Positions 11,233 through 22,470 are shown, counted from the first letter of the stretch. The stretch is DNA of 64,000 nt from Silene conica (GCA_029255685.2 CM055314.2:10000399-10064398), one strand, 5' to 3'. The notes: a model not told the origin generated them from the sequence alone. Program-made: numbers and translations.

Positions 11233-11280
11233 GTTCTGTGAACCCTTTCGGGTTTCTTTCAAAAAAAAAAAAATAACATT

Positions 11281-11312
11281 TATACTATGACTCATATCAA
11301 AGGAGAAAAAAA
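11281..11312. repeat. R1 repeat, copy A (right remnant after the LINE)
   Basis: TTATACTATGACTCATATC and the bases after it continue the R1 sequence interrupted by the LINE; they match 63967-64000 (TTATACTGTGACTCATCTC). The end of homology cannot be seen because the other copy runs off the window. An A-rich stretch then leads into the PPR promoter. Confidence 0.7.
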
Positions 11313-11343
11313 AAAGAAAAAAAAGTCGATCAACTCTTGCCTT

Positions 11344-11350
11344 TATAAAT
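11344..11350 (+). promoter_or_regulatory. Candidate TATA box of the PPR gene
   Basis: TATAAAT about 135 bp upstream of the PPR start codon, followed by a pyrimidine-rich leader (11388-11482) with CTTCTGC and TTTCTC runs typical of plant 5'UTRs. It is a motif match only. It lies within about 75 bp of the LINE 3' end, so the promoter now borders mobile DNA. Confidence 0.4.
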
Positions 11351-11482
11351 TATAATTCGTCAAAGCATGTTTACCCTACCCGACTCCTCACTTCTGCGCC
11401 TCACTTCTGCAAATCGCTCGCCGTTTCTGCATTTCTCTCATATTTCTGGTATTCATTCATTCTCTTTCTCCCTTTTCTGGAA

Positions 11483-12805
11483 ATGTCTTCCCTTTTTTCT
11501 AAATTAGGGTTTCGATTTCAACTTCATTTCCAATTTAACTCCCGTTATTTTTGCAATTCTTCTATTGATGATCCCCTAATGTTTATAAAGTTTGTTAGAT
11601 ATCAATGCGACTTAGGGTTTAATAATCTCCAATTTCCCCTGAATCTCTTCAACCAAATGATGTCTCTTGTGGAACGACCTTCCATTGTCGATTTTAACCG
11701 GTTGTTAGCGGCAATGCTCAGACTCAAACGACTAAAACCTCAGTCCACCGTTATTTCTCTCTATTCCCATCTGGATTTATCCGGTATCCGACCCGATTCA
11801 CATTCTATGTCCATCCTTGCTAATTGTTACTGTCGCTTAGGCCGTGTCGATTTTGGGTATTCTCTCCTTGGCAAATCCCTTAAGCTTGGGTATCCTGAGT
11901 CTAATTTATATTTTTTCACCATCTTAATTAACGGACTTATTCAAAATAACCGGCTTCCCGAAGCTGTTAAGTTGTTGGAAGTAGCTGTAGTTAAGCTTGA
12001 CATTCAACCAAGTATTGTTACGTATGGTACCATGGTGAAAGGTCTTTGCAGGACCGGGAACCACGAGGCCGCTCTCCATATGCTCCATCAAATGAATTCT
12101 GACACCGTAGGTTGTAAGCCTAACCTGATCATCTACACTACCCTTATCGACAGTCTTTGCAAATTCAAGTTGGTAACTGTTGCCCTCAACCTCTTCTCAA
12201 CCATGAAAACTGAGCGTATCAGACCAGATGTGTTCACCTATACCTCATTGATACGAGGTCTGCTCAATCTAGGTCGTAAGGGTGAGGCTAACGAATTGTT
12301 GGGTGAGATGTTGCAGAGCAACACCGCACCCGATGTTGTTACATATAATATGTTGATTGACATGCACTGTAAGGAAGGTATGGTTGATGAAGCCGTAGCC
12401 ATTTTACCGATGATGATCAAAGGAGGATTGACTCCTAATGTAGTTACTTATAGTGCTTTATTGGATGGATATTGCTTTTGTGGCCAAATGGACAAGGCAA
12501 GAGATCTCATGAATTTGATGATAAAAAGCCAATGTCAGCCTGATGTTCTGACTTTTTCTTCTTTGATCCATGGATATGTTAAACATAAAAGCATCGACAA
12601 AGCCCTTGACATATTTCAAAAAATGGGTGAGCATGGGATTGTCCCTGACTTAGTGGTCTATTTCATTCTCGTAGATGGCTTGCGTGAGGCTGGACGTGTT
12701 CAAGATGCGGAAAACCTTATTTCTGATGTCTTATCAAGGGGTTTGGTACCAAGTCGTGCAGCATATAATATTCTATCAATGTCCGAAATAAAAAGAGTCT
12801 ATTAA
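11483..12805 (+). CDS. P-class pentatricopeptide repeat (PPR) protein
   Basis: A 440-residue intron-free ORF. PPR proteins bind organellar RNA sequence-specifically and affect its editing, splicing, stability or translation. The N-terminus (MSSLFSKLGFRFQLHFQFNSR) is basic, lacks acids and suits a mitochondrial or plastid presequence. From about residue 60 there are successive ~35-residue helical repeats with the P-type pattern, e.g. PSIVTYGTMVKGLCRTG, PDVFTYTSLIRGL, PDVVTYNMLIDMHCKEG, PNVVTYSALLDGYC, PDVLTFSSLIHGY; about nine can be counted. No E, DYW or SMR domain follows, so editing-deaminase activity is not expected. Its length is short for the family but the ORF is clean, ending in SEIKRVY. 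The exact orthologue and RNA target cannot be named. Confidence 0.9.
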   Translation: MSSLFSKLGFRFQLHFQFNSRYFCNSSIDDPLMFIKFVRYQCDLGFNNLQFPLNLFNQMMSLVERPSIVDFNRLLAAMLRLKRLKPQSTVISLYSHLDLSGIRPDSHSMSILANCYCRLGRVDFGYSLLGKSLKLGYPESNLYFFTILINGLIQNNRLPEAVKLLEVAVVKLDIQPSIVTYGTMVKGLCRTGNHEAALHMLHQMNSDTVGCKPNLIIYTTLIDSLCKFKLVTVALNLFSTMKTERIRPDVFTYTSLIRGLLNLGRKGEANELLGEMLQSNTAPDVVTYNMLIDMHCKEGMVDEAVAILPMMIKGGLTPNVVTYSALLDGYCFCGQMDKARDLMNLMIKSQCQPDVLTFSSLIHGYVKHKSIDKALDIFQKMGEHGIVPDLVVYFILVDGLREAGRVQDAENLISDVLSRGLVPSRAAYNILSMSEIKRVY

Positions 12806-14450
12806 CTGTCCTTTAGGTGCATTTATTGGTGTTTTGGTTTTATTCGTATTATGCATCAGACAATCAGAGAGCATTGGCACTTGGCATACATATAGCATGA
12901 CCATTTCAACCCTGAATGCGAAGAATACACCACATCATGCATGTTTTTTGCGCTCCCAAGTTGGAATTTCTTCCTTTGTCTGAAACACTTAATACACCCT
13001 TTGATTTTTGTTGTTGTTTGCTCGTTCTCACTCTTGTATCAACTGTATCCCATGATTTGGCAACTTACTAATTCTATCAACTGTGTACTACTGGTCTTTA
13101 CGGTGGTTCTTGAGTTCAGTTAGGAGTAATGTTGTATTCTGAACTTTTGCACAAGGTTTTGTTATTTTATCTTTTGCAATGGACCGAGTATAGATGTTTT
13201 ATGTTTATACTCGCGGAGGGGTTATGAAGATTCAATCTTTTGGGCTATTGTTAAAACTAATACATCTAGGAGAGGATGAATAAATATGAATAAACTGATA
13301 GATAAACCATTTCAATCAAAACTGAACATGGGGCTTGAAGAGTTGTTGCTGGTTAGTTTGCACAGACCCTTATACCGTGTGTTGGTTTCTATTTCGGGAG
13401 TTTTTTAGGGGTTTTGAGGCTATTAGGATTCGAGCCGGTGAACGAAACCATGATAGATGGACCATCCCAACGGTATTACAGTAAGGTATGCTGATTGCTG
13501 AACCATGTCGGGAAAGAAAGCGTGGTTCAAACTTAAAAGCGAATTGACTAATGAGGATTTGCGTATATATGTTGCTATAAGCTTCGGGCATCAGGAGTAA
13601 CAACTAAAACCACTTCTATTTGGTTGCAAATTTGTGTCATATATTCACAAAATCTGATACAAAAACTCGTACAAGACCGATGTATGGCCCGTACTTCAAC
13701 CCCTTCCCAAGTTATGCACCTCATTCAACTATAGTTACGGTTTCATATAAAGATCAATAGGTTCAGTACTGATGAATGTGGCACTCCCAGCAATGGAACA
13801 ATGATATCTTCATCTCTGCTTCATCGGCGGACAGAACAGTTGATCTTATATAAGACCATTGTAAATGCAACAAAGTTATTATACCAGAACGGTAAAGCTT
13901 CATTCCAAGCAGAAAATCCGACAATGGAACAGTGATGTATTCATCTCAGCTTCTCCAGGAAACATGCACTGATGCACAATGCATCTTAGCTCCCTTTTGG
14001 CTCTTATTCAAGAATTTCAACAGCAGCATAGTTATTAATTGGTTTTGTTTCGGCACAGGTGGGACATCAAGCATTCGAACATACACGAATATCAAAACAT
14101 TAGCCAAGAACAGCCCAGCTCTTCCTGAATGACAGCATGGGTACAGGGATCAGGGACATATCAGCAGTATAGGGCTATAGGCCTGCATTCCTTGAACAGT
14201 TGCACCAGATTTCCGACAAATCTATAATACTAACTCCTATGAATATCTAAGATCATCAGTGCTAAAATACCCCGAAAGACGTTTTGGTGTGAAGTAGCAC
14301 GTGAAAATCGTACATTATCATTCAAAAAGAACAGCTTATTTCTCCAGGACGTCAACAAAAGATGACATTATCTTTTATCAAACCGTATGAAAAGCGGAAA
14401 ACTTCCATAATGTGAGAAAATATCATCAAAGTCAAATAGGAGATTAAAAA
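12806..14450. other. Intergenic stretch between PPR and MSL genes
   Basis: Holds the presumed PPR 3'UTR (first few hundred bases) and spacer. The short frames here show no family resemblance. Two similar ~40-bp segments (AATGGAACARTGATRT core) occur at about 13793 and 13923, a local duplication. I see no RNA gene or complete mobile element. Confidence 0.5.
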
Positions 14451-14906
14451 TGATGTACAGAATGGATTGTTTGATGTTGATTAATGATGAACTGCATAAA
14501 TTTGATGTTTACGTTTACATGTATATCTATATACGGAGTATATAATAATACAAAAGGGTATTACAGACTTACTGTTAGTTATACATGGAAGGTTGTAATC
14601 GTATAATAGCGACACAATTGGCAATGGTACACAAACATGCATGATGCTTCTGCTGGTCTCGCTAAAAAAAATGAGATGGAGGGAATATGAAACCGGAGAA
14701 GAAGTGAATCTTGAACGGCAGGACTTTCCGGTGAAGAAAACACAGGTAGTCAGGTACAAATTAGCATCATAGCCAAGTATTAACTTTTCTTTTTTAAGTA
14801 ACATTTGACAAATATACATACAGTGGTCGCTATGCAGGGAATGGCAAGCCTTGATTAAAAAGGCATACCTGTAAAGGCTGATAAACGGTCTGTGATGAGA
14901 ATATAT
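14451..14906 (-). other. Presumed 3'UTR of the MSL gene
   Basis: Immediately downstream of the MSL stop codon on the minus strand. It is AT-rich and has no gene. The extent is inferred only from position; no polyadenylation site could be fixed. Confidence 0.35.
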
Positions 14907-17900
14907 TTACCCGCTTTGTTTTTCACCCTTACCAACTGGTGATGCCTGATCAATTTTCTTGTCCTCTGCATTACGAGAAGCGGCAGACAGGTCCTTTGAT
15001 TCTGACATTTGAGGCATATCTTCTTCAATAGGGAGGGTTCGCTTTGAGCCGTCCAAAGCAACACCAAGAACAATGTTGTCATCTAAAGCTGGTCTTGCGA
15101 TTGACGGGGGGCTTGCAACACTTTCACCATCTCGCTTTGGTACACTACTCTCATTTTCATCTACCTTTTCCTCATCGACTACTTTTTTTGAGGATTTCAT
15201 TCTACTCTCGCCATTTGTTTTGTTTGAAGGTTCAATTAGAAGGAAGGGATAGTTAGCCGCAGTAGCAGCAGCTGCTGCTGCTCCAGGGAAGACACTTTCA
15301 GAAAATGGAACATTCCCAGCATCAGCTTCAGTGAAAACTTTTCGTATCGTTCTGATAGGTGTTGCAAGCCGGGCACGATGATGGCTTACAACTCTCAAAA
15401 GATCTAGGAGTATTCCTTCCTGTTTCAAGAAGAGTTCAAAAAGACACATTTCTCATTACAGACCAATAGCAGATCAGAGTAATATTTGACAGACACCGGA
15501 ATGAAAGCATGCAAATTAAAAGTCAACTTGATATGTGCCTCCGACAACGACAATAATAAAACTTGCCTATGAGGATGGTGATAAACAAACATTCCCACTC
15601 ATATCTTGTTATAATACTCCATTGACTTCACGGAGGTTAATATAAGTTGCACCACTAAAATGGAATCTAGGAATATATCGGAAGGACCGTAAAGCAATCA
15701 ATTAGAGAGTGAGGTGGGAAAATAAATGGAAACAAAGAACAGTATAAGCAACATCTAGATCAGCTATATGACAGATCAAGCAATAACACCAAATGTGTCC
15801 TTTCTAGAAGTTCCACTCTTCCAATACCACAGATGTCCATACAAAAAGCATTGAACCAGGTAATTGTTTCAAGCACGACATTAGAGGACTAGATTATACA
15901 GTTACAGGCTAGGTAGGAATCAGCTAGATCAAGCTCCAAAAGCTAATCTAAAACAGAAGGTAATGTAGAAATATTTGACGTAGCAGATTCAGCAAGCAGT
16001 TAAATAATTTGATTAGCATCAGTCAGTCGATTCAACCATAGAGAACAAGAGACAAAATGTCACAAAAAGGTATGAGTAATATAGTATAGATCTATCTTAT
16101 CGACAGTCACAAGAAGTTACCTTAACACACAGGTATTCCTCAAAGCGCGAAGTCTTCACGAAGCAGGATATCATAATCTGTAGGAAGAATTGTAAGCTTA
16201 GTTCAGTGTAATTCCTCATATGCAGTGAGGACTTGAGGCCCACTGCCCACATGATGAAATTTACTCGACTTCTTGTGTACTTCAGTACTTGTGTAGTGGA
16301 CATTGAGTTTTACTACAAATTCATAACTCGATGAAACTGGAAAACTAATATTAAGTGAAGAATTCATGTGGTGATTTTAGTTGAGGTATTGAACAAAATA
16401 AGAAATTTTATTTTATTTTTAATTAGATAAGCCCTGAATTAAATTCATTTTCGTTTACGATGAAATTATTGAAACGTTAAAGGACATATATTTTATCATG
16501 TATGATAAATAAACGGCAGACTCAAAAAGAGAAATTTGAGACCCTATTGTGCAACACTCACTAGTAGAGCCTGGTTCTCAGAATTGATATTGTCCAGGAA
16601 AACCCTCCTATGCAATCTCTGCTGCTCCACTTGGGGATTTTTAGCCAAAACCTTTCGCATGTCAGCTACAATAATCTGTATGCAGACAATGCATCAAAAA
16701 CAAGTCAGGCCTAAAACAAAAGCGAGGACTCAAGAAAGTATAGTTTAGATACATAACAAGCTTGCACTCACATTAATCTTGTTGACATCCAAGTGACTAA
16801 CAGCAATGTGGGTCTTGATACGCCAATGAGTTTTTTGGGTCAGATTTCTGACGATGTTAATTGTGAACTTGTGGTTTGGGATATATATAACTTCTCGATC
16901 ATCTCCTCGAATGATTGTTGGTGACCACCAGCCAACGTGCTGAAACAATAATAGAACCATAATTCGCCAATTAGGTTCTTTTAGATCGGGTATGATATTC
17001 TCCTATCAATCAAACACATTATGCACTACTACAAGAGATTAATTTTACCTCTACTGTACCAGAGACTTCATAGCCTTCTATCTTTGTTTGAATCCATTCA
17101 TTTAAAATAAATGGCCGTGTTGCATGAATCATAACGCTAGACAGAAAATTTGTGAAAATTTGTGTTCATCATGAGAGAAAATTTGAAGTTCAAATAATTA
17201 ATTTACATGGGAAAGACAACAACCAAATAACCATTTAAGAGATACATGAAACATAAAGCACCTCACGACCAGCAAGGGTAAGCAAAACTGTGCCGAGACC
17301 CCCGGCAGTTAGCCACTTCTGAGTAGAGAAACCAAGCAATTCCATGAACAGGGAAACAGATGCCACCCACACAGCAGTATAGATTGCCTTCCCTGCAAAT
17401 TGAAAACCCATCTGTGAAAAATAGAATCAAAGTAAAAATAAATCCTTTTAACGATCATCAAAGCTAACCATGAGCCAACTTGTAACGATCATTCCCTACT
17501 ACCCTAAAGGAGGAAAATGAGAGCCATTAATGTTGGTAACTTAAGTGTAATTACCGGTTCATTTTTCCGTATTTTGTGTTTGGTTCAAAGACGGGCAAAC
17601 TTATAAATAATAAAGCTAGTTCGGGAAGTACGGAGTGTACCCTAGTCTATTGTTTACAAGTTCGCAGTATAGTTGCCTTACGAACGACTTTGGCGCCAAA
17701 GCATTTATCCGAATAAAACAGATTTTGGCGGTTGATTTTGAAAAGTTGTAACTGAGTGTTAAAGAAAGCACAAAGGAGTTGTTTTTCGGTGACTGATATG
17801 AAAATTGCATTCAGAATAATGTCGATCGATAGTACTTCAGAACATTGAGTTTTGCAAATCTTTTACTATATTCCAACATATTCCAAAGCCAAAATTGAGT

Positions 17901-20881
17901 CCTGATTGTGGATAGATAATTGCAGTGAAGACAAACAGGGGACTACAAGATAAACCCTCTCACAGCTCAAAAGATACTTTTTCTTTTTAAAATATACTCC
18001 ATAATTGTCAAAGGATACCCAAGCTGTTAACAAGCACAATGAAATAAGTTATGAGCTAAAGTAACATACTAGTTAACACAAGTAGATTGGGTAAACCTTA
18101 CATATAATAATCAGTTGATTTCATTCGGGGATTGCTGAATATGTGACCAAGGTACCAACTATCAAATATCATCTATCAGCAAGAAGAAAAGTAAGAGCCA
18201 GAACATACATTTCTCGTGTCAGAAGAGTCGCTAGCTTCTATAAAGAATGTTTGCACTTGTTGGAGCAAGCTAAACCAGAAAATATAATTAGAATCAATAA
18301 AAGGAACTACACCCAAGTTAAAGTATAAGCTGTCAAGAAAATAAAGAAACCCCTGAAAGACTATTAGCCCGTAAGAGAATAGCCAAGAAGTAATGATAAA
18401 CCTAAATATTTAGACACATTGCAGCTATTACTGGGTTTTGGAGCCATAGGCACCTGTCTAATGAAGGGACATACCATACTGCCACTCAATGCATTTAAAG
18501 AGGCAGAGAGGTTCCTTCTATTAGGAATATTAATAATAGTTGGGCCTCAACCATCACCTTAAGGTTTTGGTTCATCTATCATGATATCAGAGTCAGTCTT
18601 CAAGCCAACGGGCATTTGATTGAGGGAGCGTATTAGGAATATTAATAAAAGTTAGGCCTCAACCATCACCTTAAGGTTTTGGTTGAGATGGTTCATTTAT
18701 CACCTTCTATGGCAAGGAACGGAAGTTGGATTTATGCAGCCCCGTGTGTATAATTGTAATGAACTATATGTTGCAGCATAGTTACTATAGTTAGGTAGGG
18801 GCTGATGCCATCAAACTCTCACAGCATAGGCAAATGACTGATTTACTGACTGCTACTAATATATGAGAAGCTCAGTGTAACAACACAATACCATGTTAGG
18901 TTTGTAGCAAGGGAACAAACGTCCCTAAATCAATCTACTCAAATGGGTTATGGGCCTATACCAATTTATAGGACGTTTTCAATACACTTCATAGTGAATC
19001 ATTGACCATGAAGAAATATGCACAAAGCTCAAAGGCAGAGGATTATGATGACAGTGATCCTCACCCAGACAGGCAATATGCAAACGCAACCATAGTTGAT
19101 AATGATCGTGTAAAATGCAGAATCCGCTGCTTAACAGCCTGGCTGGCTTCTGATGGTAAAATTATAGGATCCAACGCTCTGCAATGACAGCTAGAAATGG
19201 TAAGGAGCGCGTCTCTCCACCGATGTATTACACTAAATAAGACAAACAAAAGAAGCATAGAGACTATCCATATTACGATATAGCACTAACTCACGCACCT
19301 ACAAACGAGTAATGCCCCACTCCGAAGAAGTAATGGTTGAACATATGAGGTCGCAAAAAAATATGTGCTACTTTTTTCCAGCTGCCAGCGTTTTGCTAAA
19401 GAAATAAAGAAAGCAAACATAAATCATAAAATGAGACATCATACAAGTGATATAACTGAACACAGGCAAAAGGCAAAACATAAGACATGTACATGAAGAA
19501 AAATACTCCAGCCGATTCGCAAGAGTGGCAGAAGTGCCCATGCCAAAGCCATGACGCCTATAGCTGGGATCAACTTATACACTAGCGAGGTTGAAGACAA
19601 ACTGCTACACACCCTGCATAAATACATCATAAAATCACAACCCTTAACATCAAGGAAAAGAACACAGGCCTAGTATAAATAGGATACCTCTTGAAGACAA
19701 GAGGAGCATTTTGAATCAAATGAGACCCATTTGCTCCACTAGGCAACAAACTCGATCTGCACTGAAACGCCTTCGGATTGGAGAAGCTACTACTTTTCTT
19801 TGCAATCGCTCTCGTTAATTCCTGGAGATTACAACCATATTGTACCTATACATTGTAAAATCAAACAACAGTCAGTTATCAGTTAACATAAGTTAATAGC
19901 CCACGGACATCACATCTATTCATGCATAAAAACTATTTACTGAACATTAACCATCAGCTAAGCTAAAATGGTTCTTTCACATGGTATCGGAGCCTCCGTG
20001 ACCATAATGTCTCAACTTCAAATCGCAAGAGCCTCTTATTTCATATGTAATTTCACCTCAAGGTGCATGAAGAAAGCATATAATAGTATAAAACCATTGA
20101 TTGAACCTCCACCGCCAACTTAGGCTTTTACTAATATCGTTGTTTCACATAGCGTATGCCATTATAGTACGGAGTATTATAGTTACACCTCCAGAATAAA
20201 TTCAACCGTGGAACAAAATTAATCAAAAGATACAAACTTTGTTTATTTGTTAACTATTTACCTTTGCTTTCATTTTCGAGAGACACGCATTAAAACAAAA
20301 GGTACACATACGATTGACACGAAAGAAGTACCCAAAATAAATACGGAGTAAGGCCATGTTCTTTTTGGCTTAATTTCAACTCGTCTCATCGCTACTCGGA
20401 TCTATTTAGTTCAGTTCAATCCAGTTTCATTCAATTCAATTCAACTCATCTCTTCACCTAGCACAGTTTCATTCAATTAAGTTCACTTCTGTTCGGCTTC
20501 ATTTAGTTCAATTCAGATCCGTTCAGACGAAAAGAACACGGTCTAAGTCCCCATTATTTTAGACTAAACTGAACTAACCAAATCGAACTAAATTGAAATT
20601 AAGTCGATAAACAAGGCCTAAATAAATATCTAAAATGCGAAGGGAACCGACTAAACCGAACTAAATTGAAATTAAGACCAAATAAATATCTAAAAGGCGT
20701 TGTAAGAACCGTTTTTTGGACTGAAATGAACGGAACTAAACTGAACTAAGTTAAAATTAAATCCAAAAAAACACGGCCTAATCTAAATAACAATCTAAAA
20801 GGCAAAGAATTAAACCTTAAAGTTGTGAGGAAGTCCAGAAAGTCGTTCATAAGGTAATCGTAAAGAAGAAGCCACCACCAT
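14907..20881 (-). CDS. MSL3: Plastid MscS-like mechanosensitive channel, MSL2/MSL3 type (12 coding exons)
   Basis: Encodes an MscS-family channel of the MSL2/MSL3 group, which sits in the plastid inner envelope, relieves osmotic pressure and affects plastid size and division. Exons, 5' to 3': 20816-20881, 19688-19845, 19493-19613, 19299-19381, 19065-19178, 18209-18269, 17262-17411, 17049-17159, 16772-16939, 16562-16675, 16121-16177, 14907-15419; 1716 nt, 571 residues. The start [14 protein letters not shown] opens a Ser/basic transit peptide. Then come membrane helices ([55 protein letters not shown]), the Gly/Ala-rich pore helix ([18 protein letters not shown]), and the beta domain ([36 protein letters not shown]). 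The C-terminal tail has [19 protein letters not shown], seen in MSL2/3. Exon phases agree. One oddity: the intron between 17262 and 17159 has no AG acceptor. MSL2 versus MSL3 is not resolved. Confidence 0.9.
17160..17261 (-). other. MSL intron 7 without an AG 3' splice site
   Basis: The donor is GAG|GTGC. The downstream coding ([17 protein letters not shown]) must start at 17159, but the intron ends ...GAACACAA and no AG dinucleotide occurs anywhere in its 102 nt on the minus strand. The first AG (TCTAG in the exon) would shift frame and hit a stop after 12 codons. A direct repeat ACAAATTTTC x2 lies on the junction. See findings. Confidence 0.6.
18519..18702 (-). mobile_element. Complete 184-bp TRIM (miniature LTR retrotransposon)
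   Basis: LTRs at 18519-18581 and 18631-18702 begin TATTAGGAATATTAATA and end ...TATCA; they share the block CCTCAACCATCACCTTAAGG. The 49-bp interior starts with TGATATCAGAGTC, a tRNA-Met-type primer-binding site, and ends with a purine-rich TTGATTGAGGGAGCG before the second LTR. Flanking 5-bp TSDs CCTTC are at 18514-18518 and 18703-18707. PBS and PPT orientation reads left to right on the plus strand; the strand field gives the host gene's strand, and the element itself is +. It lies in intron 5 of the MSL gene. TRIMs are non-coding and mobilised in trans. Confidence 0.85.
19915..20149 (+). mobile_element. Decayed second TRIM-like element in MSL intron 1
   Basis: TGGTATCGGAGCC (19982-19994), close to the tRNA-Met primer-binding-site form, directly follows a segment ending TTTCACA. 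A similar segment (ATAAAA...ATTGAAC...TTTCACA) ends at 20149. The two would be ~60-70-bp LTRs around a ~100-bp interior. No convincing TSD was found and the LTR starts are uncertain. Confidence 0.5.
20352..20543. mobile_element. Tourist-like MITE in MSL intron 1
   Basis: 192 bp bounded by GGCCATGTTCTTTT and AAAAGAACACGGTC (imperfect inverted ends), with TAA on each side (20349-20351, 20544-20546). The TAA TSD and a G-rich TIR suit PIF/Harbinger Tourist MITEs. The interior is a string of TTCA/TTCAG words; related diverged sequence follows to about 20790. Confidence 0.65.
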
Positions 20882-21112
20882 TTTTACCTCTCCTACAATA
20901 ACACCAGCAGTAAATATCATCGATTCCAATAATTACAGTTTCAATAACAAACAGTAAAAGTAAAACACCATGATCATATTGATCAAGAGCAAATTACAAC
21001 TTAATTAACTAACACTAATATAACAGCATTAGTGATGATAATTCAGGTAAAATACTTAACTTGTAATCAAAATTAAGCATCAAATGAACAACGGTTGTCA
21101 CGGTAAACCCCC

Positions 21113-21436
21113 TGTTGGGTCTATGCCTTGAATCTGTTTGTTGGTTATGTGAATTCTGTATTGGGTTAGGGTTTCTGTTTGCGCCTTATTAGATTAGGTC
21201 AAATCTGTGTTGTATTAGGTTAAGAATACTATATAAACTCTTAACCTCCACCCTAGCAATATATCAAATATTCTATATCGTTCAGAATCTGTAATCTGGA
21301 AAACTCCTCACATTAATAAAACTTTCTCCCATCTGCCCTGTGGACGTAGCTAACACACCGTTAGTGAACCACATAAATCTGTGCGTATTGTTCTTTATTG
21401 TTTGTTTTAGTCTTTCTCTGTGCTTCCGTTATAACA
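21113..21436 (+). repeat. 5' LTR of the deleted copia element
   Basis: 324 bp, begins TGTTGGG and ends TATAACA; carries an ACTATATAAACTC TATA-like promoter word near 21228-21240. It differs from the 3' LTR at a number of positions, so the insertion is older than the nest at 28.9-46.4 kb. Confidence 0.93.
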
Positions 21437-21474
21437 AACTGGTATCAGAGCCTTTGGGTTCCTGAATTAGAAAG

Positions 21475-22470
21475 ATGTCGGCGATAAACATAAACATCGA
21501 TCGTTTTACTGGGAGAAATAGTTTCAGTTTATGGCAAATCAAGATGCGGGCTCTGTTAAAGTAACAAGAGTTATGGAAGCCGCTTCAAAAGAAGCAGGAA
21601 GGCGCAGCCGCCGTTGCAGTCACCGCTGAGATGACCAGTCTGGAGGAGAAGGCACATTCAACAATTATGTTGTGTCTTGCTGATGATATCATCACTGAAG
21701 TTGCGGAGGAAGAAACCGCCACAGGTCTGTGGGCAAAGCTTGAGAGTCTTTATATGACGAAGTCTTTGACCAATAAGTTGCTTCTGAAGCAACGTCTGTT
21801 CAGTCTGAGAATGCAGGAAGGTATGCTTCTCCGGGATCATCCAGATCAGTTAAACACAATTTTACTAGAACTGCGTAATATTGATGTTAAGGTAGAAGAT
21901 GAGGATGCCGCATTAATTCTGCTAGTTTCTTTACCACTATCGTATGTGAATTTCGTACAGTCTTTTATTGTGGGTAAAGATATCGTGTCTCTAGAAGAGG
22001 TTAGATCGTCTCTTCATACTAGAGAATTGCGCCATAAGGCGGCTGATACAGTCACAGATAATCAGGCCGTAGGGTTAGTAGCTAGCGGGGGTTATGGACA
22101 GGGAAATTCTGGGAAGAAAAAATATAAGAAGCCGTCTCATGATGGTTCTTCTAGTTCTGCTGGTACATCTGGTTCTAAAGGTCATAAACCTACTGATGTT
22201 TGTAACTACTGTAAAGGAAATGGGCATTGGAAATTCACGTGTCCCAAGAAAGATAAACAGAATGAATCTGGTACTGCTGGGGTAGCTAATGTCGATTCCG
22301 AGGAAGGTGATTATGCTCTTGTTAGTAATAAGGTCACGGATCATACTGATGTGTGGATCTTAGATTCTGGAGCGTCTTACCATATATGTCCCCGCAGAGA
22401 GTGGTTTACAACTTATGAGCAGATAGATGGAGGCAATATTTCTATGCCAACAGTGTTGTTTGCAAAATAG
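21475..22470 (+). pseudogene. copia gag with start of protease, disrupted
   Basis: ATG at 21475 begins MSAININIDRFTG and the UBN2-type gag pattern; an in-frame TAA at 21562-21564 breaks it at codon 30. The frame then continues open from about 21565 to 22470 with LWAKLESLYMTKSLTNKLLL, a CX2CX4HX4C knuckle (CNYCKGNGHWKFTC) and the protease motif WILDSGASYH. A frameshift near 22444 ends the reading. The gag protein would form the virus-like particle core; it cannot be made intact here. Confidence 0.85.

Larger units (their letters stand above)
5624..11280 (+). mobile_element. Complete L1-type LINE with 9-bp TSD
   Basis: The element proper is 5633-11271, flanked by AATAACATT at 5624-5632 and 11272-11280, with an A-run of about 13 at the 3' end (from 11261). 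The paralogous R1 copy at the window end reads CTTAATAGCATTTATACTGT with no insertion, giving an empty site that fixes the borders. There is a ~213-bp 5' leader, then ORF1 and ORF2, both open, then a short 3'UTR with a GGGTTTC word. It shows no internal stop or frameshift, so it may be an autonomous copy or a recent descendant of one. L1-clade plant LINEs have this ORF1 (DUF4283 plus zinc knuckle) and ORF2 (endonuclease, RT, RNase H) plan. Confidence 0.92.

Noticed and set aside
12941..14132. Short frames after the PPR gene
   Set aside because: No recognisable domain, conserved start context or splice pattern; treated as spacer.
19330..19396. Apparent frameshift in MSL exon 4 (TGG followed by six A)
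   Set aside because: Using the acceptor GGCAG| at 19382 instead of the upstream TTTAG| gives an open frame ([19 protein letters not shown]) with correct phase on both sides, so no frameshift is needed.
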